From: a virus
Virus record (IMG/VR): IMGVR_UViG_3300037840_000560
Span: 1 to 28,465 of that record
Length of the DNA stretch: 28,465 bases
Strand: one strand, 5' to 3'
Under the pieces are notes generated by a model, which made no database searches, was not told the origin of the DNA, and saw only the letters and a program-made list of their open reading frames with translations. The translations under genes and the position numbers were made by a program. This document shows positions 6,613 through 15,204 of this stretch, in pieces (the first letter of the stretch is position 1; the number at the start of each line of letters is the position of its first letter).

Positions 6613-7068
6613 TCATTGCGTCACCCAGGTTGCCGGCTGCACCGTGGACCGCGCCACGCGAAACACATTCAGCGGCGCAAAATCATTCGTGAGAATTTCC
6701 GCAATATCATTCGTCTCCACCAGATACCACGGCCCGACATTGCTCCAGGTGATCAAATCCTGCGACTCCTGCAGCGTATCAAACCATTGCGCCAGCGATG
6801 GCAGCAACGTTTCACCGTTCCAGGCGAGCGTGAAAAAATTATTCTGATTCGTCGGCGCCGGATGCAGCACGCTCCAGGCCGCCCATCCGCCGGGAGGGAA
6901 GCTATTGGTGTCAGTCGTTTCGTCTTCCGGAAACAGGCTGGGCACGACCGAATGGTCCGGCTCCAATTGCAGCGCGCCCGCCACCGGCGGCAGGGCCGGC
7001 TGGGCGCAAGCGAACCAACCGCAAAGAGCGCAGAGAGCGCAAAATAAAATCAGGAAAGCGCGGTTCAT
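6613..7068 (-). CDS. exported small protein downstream of the fibre
   Basis: 151 residues from ATG 7068, which follows the fibre stop by 4 nt. The N-terminus MNRAFLILFCALCALCGWFA is a Sec signal-type sequence with CAQ as a likely cleavage region. Its Leu/Cys core is encoded by a GCAAAGAGCGCAGAGAGCGC-type repeat (7019-7052, plus strand). The mature part (FFTLAWNGETLLPSLAQWFDTLQESQDLITWSNVGP...) resembles secreted domains with a WSNVG-type strand, but no family is assigned. It may be a fibre-associated or surface protein. Confidence 0.5.
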   Translation of the reverse strand: MNRAFLILFCALCALCGWFACAQPALPPVAGALQLEPDHSVVPSLFPEDETTDTNSFPPGGWAAWSVLHPAPTNQNNFFTLAWNGETLLPSLAQWFDTLQESQDLITWSNVGPWYLVETNDIAEILTNDFAPLNVFRVARSTVQPATWVTQ

Positions 7069-7072
7069 TGGT

Positions 7073-10000
7073 TTACCAGGGAATGACATTGCCGCTTAAC
7101 CCTGAGGCGGCCGTAATGCTGCCGCCCGGTTGCAGGTTGAACGCTTGATGGACGAACGTCGCCGTCGTATTGGTCAGAACTGCAGCGCCGGCATTGTTGA
7201 ACACGGTCGAAGTAATAGAGGTGCAGGACAAATAAGCCGTGGCGTTCCGTCCGAGCGTATTGGTGATTCCCGTTCCGGTGATGACCAGCCCCGCGATGGC
7301 TGATCGGGAATACAGCGAGCCGGCTGCCGAAGGCATTGGAAAGAAATTCGCAAATGGCGTCCCCGCCGGAAGCGTTACCTGCAAATTCCATTTATAAGCC
7401 AGATAGGCTTCAAGAATCTGCCGGTCGGCATCCGTGATGGCTGTATCGAGAATGATGACCTCGCGCACATGGCCGCCTAAATAGTTTCCAGCGGACACTG
7501 CCGAACCAATTTCAATTACCGCCGTGGTGTTGGGAACATTGCCAGCGGTTTCAGTCGTGCTGATGGCCACGCCATTCAGCCACACGCGCGAGCGCGAAGC
7601 GGAAACCGTTGCCGTGATGATTATCGGTTGAAAATTCGCAAGACTTCCAAATGGCCCGAACGCTCTGGGGGCATTGCCGCTGGAATAACCGTTTCCAAAA
7701 ATCGCGAGGTCATTGACCAGCCAGTCGTTGCCCGTGCCGCCAGTTGTGAATAATGCCTTCCCGGAACTGCCCCCTGAATTATAAGATTGCGAAACGAACG
7801 GCGCGTAATTCGCCGAGGTCCAATTCTCATCCGCACACACTATGATGGTGAGATTCGTTCCAGTGGTAGTGGAAGCGGTCTGCATGGAGTTATTGTTGGC
7901 GTTGAAGAACACCCAGGGCAATCCGTTGGAATCAACCCCATAAACCGGAGCCGAGCCGCCAGCGGATGTGGTATTCAGCGCTTGCGGGCCTGAATCGGGC
8001 CAATTAACCACACTACTGCCAATGACCAGATTGGTTACGGCATCAGCCTTCAAATGCAGGTGGACCGTGTAATTGCTCTCCACCACGAAGCCGCCCAGTC
8101 CCAGCGTGGTGATTTTGGCGTTGGTGGAAACGAGCAGTGAATTTGTAAGCGTTCCAATATTTCCGTTGGTGGCCTGGATATTTGTCGTCGCCGTCACCAC
8201 TCGGTCGCTACTGATATTTTTGCCCAGTGCCGCCAGATAGATATTTTGCGTATCATCCCACATCACCTTCGGACCGTTATCCATGAACAATTCAAAGCTC
8301 TGGGCTTGACCTGTCCATCCAGAAATCGGGACGTGAATGGGACTGGACCAGTTCGTTAAATCAACACTGGTAGTCAAATCTGCGATGCTGGTTGAGCCGC
8401 AGCAGAGCGAGCAAGCCATTACGAACGAGCCGTCCAACATCCGCAATATGGACGGGTCCTGCGTGTAGTTATTGGTGGTGGACGTGTCATCGAACACCGG
8501 CAAGCCATATTTCGTAAAAGGTCCCTGCGGATTTGAGGCGGTCGCAAAACCAATGCGTTCATGCAAGTCGCCGCCGCTGCCGTTATAAAACAAATAATAG
8601 AGTCCGTTGTTTTTAAGTCCAAAACCGCGCCAACAATTGCCCTGGTCGAAGGTTGCAGCAGTGGGAGTCAGCAGCGGGTTGTTCGCCGACTTCGTCCAAT
8701 TCGTGGGATTCCAATTGGTCGAGATTAATTGGTAAGCGACCCCGATTGAATGCGATCCCAACTCAAAACCGGCGGTTGTGCCGCCGAAATAATACATGTA
8801 GTCATAAGCGCCATCGGTGAAGATTCGCGGACCTTGCACCTGCGCAGAGTCCCAGGTTGCGGCGGTGTTGCTCAACGCGACGCCGCCTGGAACCAATGAG
8901 TAAAAATCCCGGCCGGAAGCATAAGCGATGACGGCGTGATCCGTTCCACCTGACGCGGTGTTGACGCCGTAAAACACATAAAGCTTTCCGTTGCGCACAA
9001 TGTGAGTTGAGCAGCGCAGATTGTAAGTATCGTAATTGGACTGATTGTAAGACATCACCGCGCCTGCGTAATTCCACTGCGAAAAAGCAGATGCCGCTAC
9101 GTCGAGGGACATTGGCGTATTAGAACTGGAAAGTTGGCTCGCGATATTCGTTCCGGTTAGTGCCGTCAGAAGCGCGCCGTTGCCGCCTAATTGATTCGCT
9201 GGATTGGTCGCGTTCAATACGCCCGCGACGCCTTCATTGCCGGAATTGGTCCCGCTTGAATTGGTTAATGCGCCAGTCGTGACGCTGGAGACATTCAGCG
9301 GGATGCTGCCCGCTGCCAGTGCATTAGTCAGATTGTTCGTCGCGATATTGCCCGTAATCGCCGCCGCCGGCGCGACCGCCACCACCGTCGCCCCCTGCGT
9401 CCCCGTCACATTGCCCGCCAGGTTGCCGCTGAAACTCCCCGCGCTCGTCGCCAGCGGCACCGTCCCCGTCACATTCGCCCCCGTCAAACCCGTCAACGCC
9501 GCCCCGCTGATCGCCGGCAGCGAGGCCACCACCGTCGCCCCCTGCGTCCCCGTCACATTGCCTGAAAGCGATCCGCTGAAATTCACCGCGCTACCAGCCA
9601 GCGCCAGTTGCGCCTTCGTCGCCGCATTAAGCGCGTTGCTGCTCACCGTTCCCGGCGTAATGTTCGCGCCAGGCAGTCCGGTCAGCAACGAGCCATCGCC
9701 CTGATAGCCTGGCACACTCGCCGCATAATACGCCGCGCTGCCATCCGTCCCGCCAATGCCATAAAATCCATACCCCGCCTGGTTGGGCGACACCACCACG
9801 GTCCCGTCAAAATCAAAATCCGCGCCTGAGACGGTGTGAAAACGCAAATTGCTACCGTAATCATAGAGCAGAAATTTATTCGCCCCCGTGGTGTCCACGA
9901 CGGACAGCGCGCCGGTCCCGTTGCCCGTCGGATTCACGCTGGCATCCTGGAAGGTGGTCCCGCCCGGATTGACGGCGCCGGCATGCAGGTACAGGCTGTC

Positions 10001-10411
10001 GCTCGCCGTCGTGTTGTAAGCCACACCCGATCCCGCCACGCCGCAGCCCGTCACGGAATTCTGCGTCACGTAATTCGTCGAGTTGTAATTCGTGATGCTG
10101 AACGTGGCCGGCGTGATCCCCTGGTAAATCCCCGTCGCGCTCGCCGTCCATACGCCGAGCAACAGATTCGTCATCGTCACCAGGCCGTTGGAATCGCTGT
10201 AGAAATAAAGCGGGTCGGACGTTGCCCAACCGCCGTTCGCGTTCATCACCGGGCCGCTCGCCACCACTTGCACCATCGCATTGGTCACGGCAACATTGTT
10301 TCCCGTCGTCAGCGGCCAAAGCTCGGTGGCCGCCCGCGCCGGCGAGGATCCGAGCGTGAGAGCGGCGAGAAGCCAGGGAAGTTTGCGGGCAAGTCTGCTG
10401 ATGATGTTCAC
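7073..10411 (-). CDS. large exported tail fibre/spike with beta-propeller and LamG-like domains
   Basis: 1112 residues from GTG 10411. Residues 1-28 form a clear Sec signal peptide (basic RLARK, core LLAALTLG, cleavage ARA-A). Residues ~30-430 are fibre-like and repetitive; GNVTGTQGATVVA occurs twice, 49 codons apart. Residues ~450-740 resemble five-bladed propeller glycosidases of the GH43/GH32 type (blade-like strings STHIVRNGKLYVFYG, DPSILRMLDGSFVMACS). Residues ~780-1015 form a concanavalin/LamG-like domain ending in ILEAYLAYKWNL. The tail is Ser/Thr-rich. Position after the tape measure and minor tail genes indicates a receptor-binding or glycan-degrading spike. A signal peptide on such a protein is unusual. 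An RTTGACT box lies 13 nt upstream of the start. Confidence 0.65.
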   Translation of the reverse strand: MNIISRLARKLPWLLAALTLGSSPARAATELWPLTTGNNVAVTNAMVQVVASGPVMNANGGWATSDPLYFYSDSNGLVTMTNLLLGVWTASATGIYQGITPATFSITNYNSTNYVTQNSVTGCGVAGSGVAYNTTASDSLYLHAGAVNPGGTTFQDASVNPTGNGTGALSVVDTTGANKFLLYDYGSNLRFHTVSGADFDFDGTVVVSPNQAGYGFYGIGGTDGSAAYYAASVPGYQGDGSLLTGLPGANITPGTVSSNALNAATKAQLALAGSAVNFSGSLSGNVTGTQGATVVASLPAISGAALTGLTGANVTGTVPLATSAGSFSGNLAGNVTGTQGATVVAVAPAAAITGNIATNNLTNALAAGSIPLNVSSVTTGALTNSSGTNSGNEGVAGVLNATNPANQLGGNGALLTALTGTNIASQLSSSNTPMSLDVAASAFSQWNYAGAVMSYNQSNYDTYNLRCSTHIVRNGKLYVFYGVNTASGGTDHAVIAYASGRDFYSLVPGGVALSNTAATWDSAQVQGPRIFTDGAYDYMYYFGGTTAGFELGSHSIGVAYQLISTNWNPTNWTKSANNPLLTPTAATFDQGNCWRGFGLKNNGLYYLFYNGSGGDLHERIGFATASNPQGPFTKYGLPVFDDTSTTNNYTQDPSILRMLDGSFVMACSLCCGSTSIADLTTSVDLTNWSSPIHVPISGWTGQAQSFELFMDNGPKVMWDDTQNIYLAALGKNISSDRVVTATTNIQATNGNIGTLTNSLLVSTNAKITTLGLGGFVVESNYTVHLHLKADAVTNLVIGSSVVNWPDSGPQALNTTSAGGSAPVYGVDSNGLPWVFFNANNNSMQTASTTTGTNLTIIVCADENWTSANYAPFVSQSYNSGGSSGKALFTTGGTGNDWLVNDLAIFGNGYSSGNAPRAFGPFGSLANFQPIIITATVSASRSRVWLNGVAISTTETAGNVPNTTAVIEIGSAVSAGNYLGGHVREVIILDTAITDADRQILEAYLAYKWNLQVTLPAGTPFANFFPMPSAAGSLYSRSAIAGLVITGTGITNTLGRNATAYLSCTSITSTVFNNAGAAVLTNTTATFVHQAFNLQPGGSITAASGLSGNVIPW
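9378..9562. repeat. 38-bp direct repeat inside the fibre gene
   Basis: An identical 38-bp segment lies at 9378-9415 and 9525-9562, 147 bp apart, encoding GNVTGTQGATVVA twice. The surrounding codons are also similar, which suggests in-frame duplication of a fibre repeat. Confidence 0.75.
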
Positions 10412-10424
10412 GCCCGTCGCCGCC

Positions 10425-10430
10425 AGTCAA
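10425..10430 (-). promoter_or_regulatory. RTTGACT box before the fibre gene
   Basis: The minus strand reads GTTGACT here, 13 nt before the GTG start at 10411. It is one of six such boxes. Confidence 0.5.
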
Positions 10431-10445
10431 CCATCCTTCGGAAAG

Positions 10446-10559
10446 TTACAAGTTCAAGGTTTCAAGTTTAAAGTCAAGGAGCGCGGTTTCCCAACTTGAA
10501 ACCTTAAACTTGAAACCTATCGGGGACTTGAAACTTTAAACCTTAAACCTTGAACCTTT
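10446..10559. repeat. AAACCTTGAAACTT-type repeat region with inverted arms
   Basis: The gap between two fibre genes is mostly low-complexity sequence. AGGTTTCAAGTTTAA (10457-10471) is perfectly inverted at 10504-10518. CGGGGACTTGAAAC (10521-10534) recurs at 13736-13749. I see no gene in it. Confidence 0.75.
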
Positions 10560-11399
10560 TTAAAACGACGCGTACCCGAGGCCCGAGCCGCCGTTGTACA
10601 GCCGCGTGCGTTCCGCCGTCGTCAGCGTCCGCGCCCAAATCCCCATTTCATCGTACTTCTCCGTCGAGGCCGAATAATTCAACAGGAACGTGCTGTCCGC
10701 GCCGCCGCCCGCCGTGCCCGGCGTCCCGGTGATGCCCGTGGAAACCACCGTGCCGTTGTTCATCTGAATGTTCACCGTGGCGGAAGGCTGGTCATACCAG
10801 GCCACGACATAATTCCACTGGTTCAAGGGCAGCACGGCAATGCTCGCGGCGAACGGCGTTGACGCCGTGTTGTAAACCGTGAACTTGACGATGGTGTCAA
10901 GCCCGCTGGCGTTGTACGTCAGCGCGTACGCGTTGACCAACTTGTTGAAAAGCTGGATCGTGCCCGCGCCGGCAGGCACATAGTACCAGCCCGCAACGGT
11001 GAAAGAGGTTGAGCCGTCAATGCGGAAATTAACCTGGTCGGCGCGCGAAAACCCCGCCGAACCGGTCACACTCGCGGCATTATTCACCACTCCCGCCACC
11101 GAGGCGGGACTGCCGCTCGGCGTGAGATTGTACGCGTCGGAAGTTGAATCCGCGCCCAGCGACCCGCCGTTGTCAAAGGTGTAATACGCCAGCAGGCTGT
11201 TATACAACGAATGCGCATTCGTCGTGCCGCCGCCATAGACCGTCGTCCCGTTGCCATAAACCGAGGACGCGGCGTTCATGGTGAAATTCGGATTGCGCGT
11301 CATCGGCTGCCCCGCCGCCAAATCCGCAATCGCCAGCCCGGCCGCAATTGTCCAGAACGCGCCAACTTTAAACCTTAAACTTGAAACTTTAAACTTCAT
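10560..11399 (-). CDS. exported LamG-like minor fibre protein
   Basis: 279 residues. The first 12 residues (MKFKVSSLRFKV) are encoded by an intergenic AAGTTTAAAGTTTCAAG-type repeat and act as the basic n-region of a likely signal peptide, with the core AFWTIAAGLAIADLAAG. Residues ~65-275 form a Laminin_G_3/concanavalin-like lectin domain (LLAYYTFDNGGSLGADS; FTVAGWYYVPA; ...YDEMGIWARTLTTAERTRLYNGG). Its position between fibre genes suggests a carbohydrate-binding accessory. The start lies 4 nt downstream of the preceding stop with no Shine-Dalgarno sequence. Confidence 0.65.
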   Translation of the reverse strand: MKFKVSSLRFKVGAFWTIAAGLAIADLAAGQPMTRNPNFTMNAASSVYGNGTTVYGGGTTNAHSLYNSLLAYYTFDNGGSLGADSTSDAYNLTPSGSPASVAGVVNNAASVTGSAGFSRADQVNFRIDGSTSFTVAGWYYVPAGAGTIQLFNKLVNAYALTYNASGLDTIVKFTVYNTASTPFAASIAVLPLNQWNYVVAWYDQPSATVNIQMNNGTVVSTGITGTPGTAGGGADSTFLLNYSASTEKYDEMGIWARTLTTAERTRLYNGGSGLGYASF

Positions 11400-11403
11400 G
11401 CCG

Positions 11404-12975
11404 CTAAGGTGAAATCAGCGCCGAAAGAATCACATTCGTGTCCGGCGGATTATTGACCCGCGCGCCCACCACCAGTTGCGCCACGCGATACGGGCCGTTG
11501 TTGGTCAGCAGCATTCCCCAGTTCGTGGCGGCGACCGGGATCAATCCGGTCGTGTTCAAAGTGATCATGTTCGTCGGCCAGGAAATCAGGCGCACCGTGC
11601 CATCCGCATTGCCCAGAATCGTGACCGTCAGCCACCGCGGCCCGTTCGTGGCGTAGCTGAAATGCACATCCCCGGTGCCCGCGATCACCGCGCTGTCGTA
11701 ACTCGTGAAATCAAAGACAAAATTCGTCACCGCGCTGAACGCCGTCCACGTGCCAAACGCCTGGGGACTCAACAATCCCGCCATGTCCGCCGCCACCATC
11801 GCCCGCTGCGTCAGCGGCGCGGTGCTCCCGCTCGCCGGCCCCGCCACAAACATGTTCGCGTTCGCCGTCGCCGGCTGCAGCGTGATGCTGCCCGCGGTCG
11901 TGACCGGCGACCCCAGCGGCGTCGCGCCCGAAGTCACACTGTCGCCGATGACGCCGATGCTCGTCACCGTGCCGCCGTTCGCAAACACCTGCCAGCCCGA
12001 TCGCGTCAAAATCGCCTGCGGCAGCGCGGACCCGTTGCCCAGGTAACTCGGGATGGCCACGCCGCCGGACAGCGGCACAAAATAATTGGAAGCCACGCTC
12101 CCCGTGAGCAGCGAACTCCCGCCCGTATAAGTCTGGTTCGGCGCGATATTGTTCGCCTCCGAGAAGGTGGCGGCGCCCGTGCCAATGCTGATGCCGTTCA
12201 CGCCGCCCGGATCATACAGATTATCAAACCCCGCGTTGATCAGCCAGCGCGGCACCAGGCCCGCGCCATAATCCAGCTCGTAATGGTTCGTCACCGCCTG
12301 GTACAGATTGTTCTCGCTGAACTGGACGAAATTATTCGTCGCCGTCACGCCCGTGATAAACGAATTACTCGCCGCCGTCCCCGTGATGAAACCCGCCACC
12401 GCGGTGGCCGGCGCAAACAGCGCCATTGCCTTCGCATTGGTCGGGATCGCGGTCGTCACCGCGCTCGAGGCGATAAACGATTCAATCCCGTTTGCCGTGT
12501 TCGTCAGCTCATCCAGCCCCACAATCGCCGCGTTCCCGCGAAACACCGTCCAGTTGCCGGCGAGGCCTTGCGTCGCGAAAGTCAGCGTGCACCAATACGA
12601 AAACCCGTTCGTCAACACCGCCAGCGCCGCGGCGTTCTGCCCCTGAAACACCACCGTGTTCGTCCCCACCATCCGGACTGAGACATTCGGCGCTGGCACG
12701 GCCGCATAAGCGAAAAACAAATTGGTGGCCGCTCCGCCGATCGTGCCCGCGATCAATAGCTGGTTGTTCGCCGAGGTGACATTGTTCGTCCACGTCCGCA
12801 CCGCGCCGTTCACGCTGAACGTGTTGCCGTAAGCGACCCCGGCCGTATTCGTGACCACCACCGTGCAAGTCACAATCTGCGCGTGAAGAGAGCAGGGGAG
12901 CAAAGCCATCAACGCCAGGGCGCCAAGCCGCAAACTCGCTTTGAAATTTGAGATTTGAAATTTTAAATTTGTCAT
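11404..12975 (-). CDS. exported fibre-like protein
   Basis: 523 residues from ATG 12975. The N-terminus reads as a Sec signal peptide: n-region TNLKFQISNFKASLRL, core GALALMALLP, cleavage near LHA-Q. The n-region is encoded by an AAATTTGAAATTT-type repeat. The body is beta-rich with Thr/Asn/Gly-rich repeats such as FITGTAASNSFITGVTATNNF and a later PLTQRAMVAADMAG segment typical of fibre shafts. No enzymatic motif is seen. A tail fibre or surface adhesin is the likely role. An upstream in-frame start at 13005 would lie in a GCAGGC-CTC-GCCTGC hairpin (12987-13001) and is not preferred. Confidence 0.55.
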   Translation of the reverse strand: MTNLKFQISNFKASLRLGALALMALLPCSLHAQIVTCTVVVTNTAGVAYGNTFSVNGAVRTWTNNVTSANNQLLIAGTIGGAATNLFFAYAAVPAPNVSVRMVGTNTVVFQGQNAAALAVLTNGFSYWCTLTFATQGLAGNWTVFRGNAAIVGLDELTNTANGIESFIASSAVTTAIPTNAKAMALFAPATAVAGFITGTAASNSFITGVTATNNFVQFSENNLYQAVTNHYELDYGAGLVPRWLINAGFDNLYDPGGVNGISIGTGAATFSEANNIAPNQTYTGGSSLLTGSVASNYFVPLSGGVAIPSYLGNGSALPQAILTRSGWQVFANGGTVTSIGVIGDSVTSGATPLGSPVTTAGSITLQPATANANMFVAGPASGSTAPLTQRAMVAADMAGLLSPQAFGTWTAFSAVTNFVFDFTSYDSAVIAGTGDVHFSYATNGPRWLTVTILGNADGTVRLISWPTNMITLNTTGLIPVAATNWGMLLTNNGPYRVAQLVVGARVNNPPDTNVILSALISP

Positions 12976-12986
12976 TTTTGTTGGGT

Positions 12987-13001
12987 GCAGGCCTCGCCTG
13001 C
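12987..13001. repeat. small hairpin GCAGGC-CTC-GCCTGC
   Basis: A perfect 6-bp stem with a 3-nt loop sits between two leftward genes and ends immediately before the upstream gene's stop. There is no T tract. Confidence 0.45.
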
Positions 13002-13646
13002 TCAATTCTGCGGAATGTCCTGCCGGCTCGCCGTTCCATCGGGATTGTCCACCGCCGCGATCAAAATGATCTTCCCCAGCGGCGAAGTCACAAACAGCGG
13101 CAACCCCGCCACCGGCGCCTGCGGATAATACGTCTGGTTGGAAACCTCCACCGTCGCCGGCGTCAGCGTCGCCGGCGCCGTGGCAATCGCCGTGCCCACG
13201 CCGATGCTGATGGGCACCTCGTTGTTATAAACATCCGTCTGGTACCCGTTCTGGACATACGCAAGCTTGAGCCATACCGACGCCTCGCCCGGCTCGTTCG
13301 CCATCAGCAGCGCCAGGATGTTCGCCGTCGCCAGCGACAGATTGGCGTAAAAATACGAATTCGTCGGGTCCGTCTGCCACACCACCTGGTTCGCGTAAAT
13401 CGTGCGCCCGGCGCCGACCTCGCCGTCCGTCATCTCCAACAGCAGCGACATCCCCGTCGTGTTCAGCACTTCGTAGGGATAAACCTGCGGATCCGCCGTC
13501 TGCAACCGGTCCATCAGGTAAATCCGCACCGGCACCGTATCCGGGTACGAAAGCAGCAATGACGCCGGGTCAACATTCGTCGTGGAATTCAGCCCCGCCA
13601 GCAGTGCATTCCCCTCGATATCAATGTAAAAAGTCTTTTGCGCCAT
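13002..13646 (-). CDS. minor tail / baseplate-like protein
   Basis: 214 residues without a signal peptide. The N-terminus (KTFYIDIEGNALLAGL...PVRIYLMDRL) reads like the folded attachment domain of phage baseplate or receptor-binding upper proteins. The C-terminal part carries a short linker (TLTPATVEVSNQTYYPQAP) and a final strand-rich segment. Placed between distal tail and exported fibres, it could be the adaptor that holds them. An RTTGACT box lies 18 nt upstream of ATG 13646. Family not confirmed. Confidence 0.5.
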   Translation of the reverse strand: MAQKTFYIDIEGNALLAGLNSTTNVDPASLLLSYPDTVPVRIYLMDRLQTADPQVYPYEVLNTTGMSLLLEMTDGEVGAGRTIYANQVVWQTDPTNSYFYANLSLATANILALLMANEPGEASVWLKLAYVQNGYQTDVYNNEVPISIGVGTAIATAPATLTPATVEVSNQTYYPQAPVAGLPLFVTSPLGKIILIAAVDNPDGTASRQDIPQN

Positions 13647-13664
13647 GCGTTACCCCGGCGCCCA

Positions 13665-13670
13665 AGTCAA
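13665..13670 (-). promoter_or_regulatory. RTTGACT box
   Basis: The minus strand reads ATTGACT 18 nt before the ATG at 13646, followed by a G-rich stretch. Confidence 0.5.
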
Positions 13671-13680
13671 TTACACGGGG

Positions 13681-13769
13681 AGTTTCAGGTTTGAAGTTTC
13701 AAGTTTAAAGTTGAAAACCAGCTCAAAGTTTGTTTCGGGGACTTGAAACCTTAAACCTTGAACTTTAAA
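13681..13769. repeat. AAACCTTGAAACTT-type repeat region
   Basis: This intergenic region has the same make-up as 10446-10559, including CGGGGACTTGAAAC at 13736-13749 in the same orientation. The two regions bracket the three genes at 10560-13646. No gene is seen in it. Confidence 0.7.
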
Positions 13770-13770
13770 C

Positions 13771-14499
13771 TTATTGGGGAATCCCGCTCAGAACCGCCGC
13801 GTAAGTAAAAGTATCATTCGCCGACAGCAGCTCTGTGTTCGGGAAAGTCGTCATCGGATAAAACGGCGTGGACCGGCCGAACAAAACCGTGGTGTCAATG
13901 GCCGTGTTGCTGATCGTGGCGCAATCAATGGTTTGCGTCCCGTCCGCGCTCACCAGCAGGTTTTTCGGCACCGGCACGCCCAGGGTGAAGCCGTTCACGA
14001 GTCCGGAAGGCGTCTGCCAGGCAAAACCAATCTCGGTATCGAGGAAATATTTTCCTGCTTTCGCCGGCGCGGCCCATTTCATCGTAAATGCGTTCTTGCC
14101 GAATGGCGCATAGGCAAAATAACCCTCCTGGAAGAAAGCGCTTCCGGTCAGCGCGTTGAATGCGGCCGTGGGAATGACCGTCCATTCCGCGCCCAGGTAA
14201 AACACCACGTCCTCGGTGTTCGGATATGCCTGCTGCCCGGCCGGGGCCGTTTGCGCCTTGCAAAAATAATTTCCGCCCGGCAGCGCGGTGACCGGGTTGA
14301 ATAGGAAAAGAATGCTGTATAGCCCGTTGAGCGGCGCCGCCCCTCCGGTGGCTGAATACATTTCCTGCCCGCTCTCCGGGTAACCCACATAGCCGCCGGA
14401 AAAAAACCAGCCCTTATTCAGGACCTGCGAACGGCCAAGCACGTGCCCGGCGCTCTCGGTGCCGGCGTGCGCCCGGCTTTCTGGCGGGGCAATGCTCAT
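13771..14499 (-). CDS. hypothetical tail protein
   Basis: 242 residues, beta-rich, with many Gly, Phe and Tyr (GWFFSGGYVGYPESGQEMY; YFAYAPFGKNAFTMKWAAPAKAGKYFLDTEIGFAW). No signal peptide or known motif. ATG 14499 follows the preceding stop by about one nucleotide (TAA ATG), so it is translationally coupled. Its position among minor tail genes supports a structural role. The minus strand has a run of six T at about 14400-14405 inside the gene; I take it as part of the frame. Confidence 0.5.
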   Translation of the reverse strand: MSIAPPESRAHAGTESAGHVLGRSQVLNKGWFFSGGYVGYPESGQEMYSATGGAAPLNGLYSILFLFNPVTALPGGNYFCKAQTAPAGQQAYPNTEDVVFYLGAEWTVIPTAAFNALTGSAFFQEGYFAYAPFGKNAFTMKWAAPAKAGKYFLDTEIGFAWQTPSGLVNGFTLGVPVPKNLLVSADGTQTIDCATISNTAIDTTVLFGRSTPFYPMTTFPNTELLSANDTFTYAAVLSGIPQ

Positions 14500-15099
14500 T
14501 TATGAATCCACCACCGACCACTGGCAGGACCTCCCGCGCAACATCAGCGATATCGCCGTGCCATCCGCCGCCTGCAGGTTCAGACCGGCTGAAAATGCAA
14601 ACACGATCTCGCCCACGCCCGGCCCGCACACCCAGGGAGGCGTAATTCGCTGATATTCCGGCGTCCCGCTGTAAGTGTCCGTGCGAAAAACGTTGTTCAC
14701 ATCCGCCGGATTCAATCCTCCCGGCGGCGCCAATCCTGGCTGATATGTGTAATTGTGCGCCACCCCAAAAATCATTTCCGACAGCAGGCTGTTTTGGTGC
14801 TTCCATTCCTTCGCGAGATAAATGGGTGCGGAGCCGCTGGTGTCCATCGCCGCGTCATAATCAAACACCGTGATGTAATCGTCCTGCACACTCTGGACCT
14901 CAAACGGCCCCGCCTCCGGCTGTGATCCACTGCCGCCCGACACCGCGTGCCACGAAAACCCCTTCGACGTCTCGCTCACCTTCACCGTGCTCGTGTTATT
15001 GAACTGCGAAGGCGGCCCAAACACCTTGTCCCAAACCGCCTGCATGAACACCGCCTCCGCCGTGTCCCCCGTCGGCCGCAATGGAATGTTACCCCTCAT
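14500..15099 (-). CDS. hypothetical distal tail protein
   Basis: 199 residues from ATG 15099 (MRGNIPLRPTGDTAEAV). A start at 15153 would add 18 residues encoded by GTGCGGAGT-type repeats, which I reject. The start context is TTTTATG with no Shine-Dalgarno sequence. The body has aromatic-rich segments (WKHQNSLLSEMIFGVAHNY) and CGPGVGEIVFAFS. No family recognised. It lies between the distal-tail candidate and a coupled downstream gene, so a minor tail component is likely. Confidence 0.5.
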   Translation of the reverse strand: MRGNIPLRPTGDTAEAVFMQAVWDKVFGPPSQFNNTSTVKVSETSKGFSWHAVSGGSGSQPEAGPFEVQSVQDDYITVFDYDAAMDTSGSAPIYLAKEWKHQNSLLSEMIFGVAHNYTYQPGLAPPGGLNPADVNNVFRTDTYSGTPEYQRITPPWVCGPGVGEIVFAFSAGLNLQAADGTAISLMLRGRSCQWSVVDS

Positions 15100-15102
15100 A
15101 AA

Positions 15103-15200
15103 AGTGCGGAGTGCGGAGTGACGAGTGCGGAATTTCCGGAGTCCGGTGTCCACGCTTTAGCGTGTCCCAACTCCGCGCTCCGCACTCCGCATTCCGCATT
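15103..15200. repeat. GTGCGGAGT repeat with 14-bp inverted arms
   Basis: TGCGGAGTGCGGAG (15105-15118) is perfectly inverted at 15178-15191. Between the arms lies a second hairpin, CACGCT-TT-AGCGTG (15151-15164). The whole gap between two genes is repeat-derived. No gene is seen in it. Confidence 0.75.
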
Positions 15201-15204
15201 TATT

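Noticed and set aside
11476-12681. Rightward 401-residue reading frame
   Set aside because: Arg/His-rich antisense shadow of the fibre-like gene, typical of GC-rich DNA.
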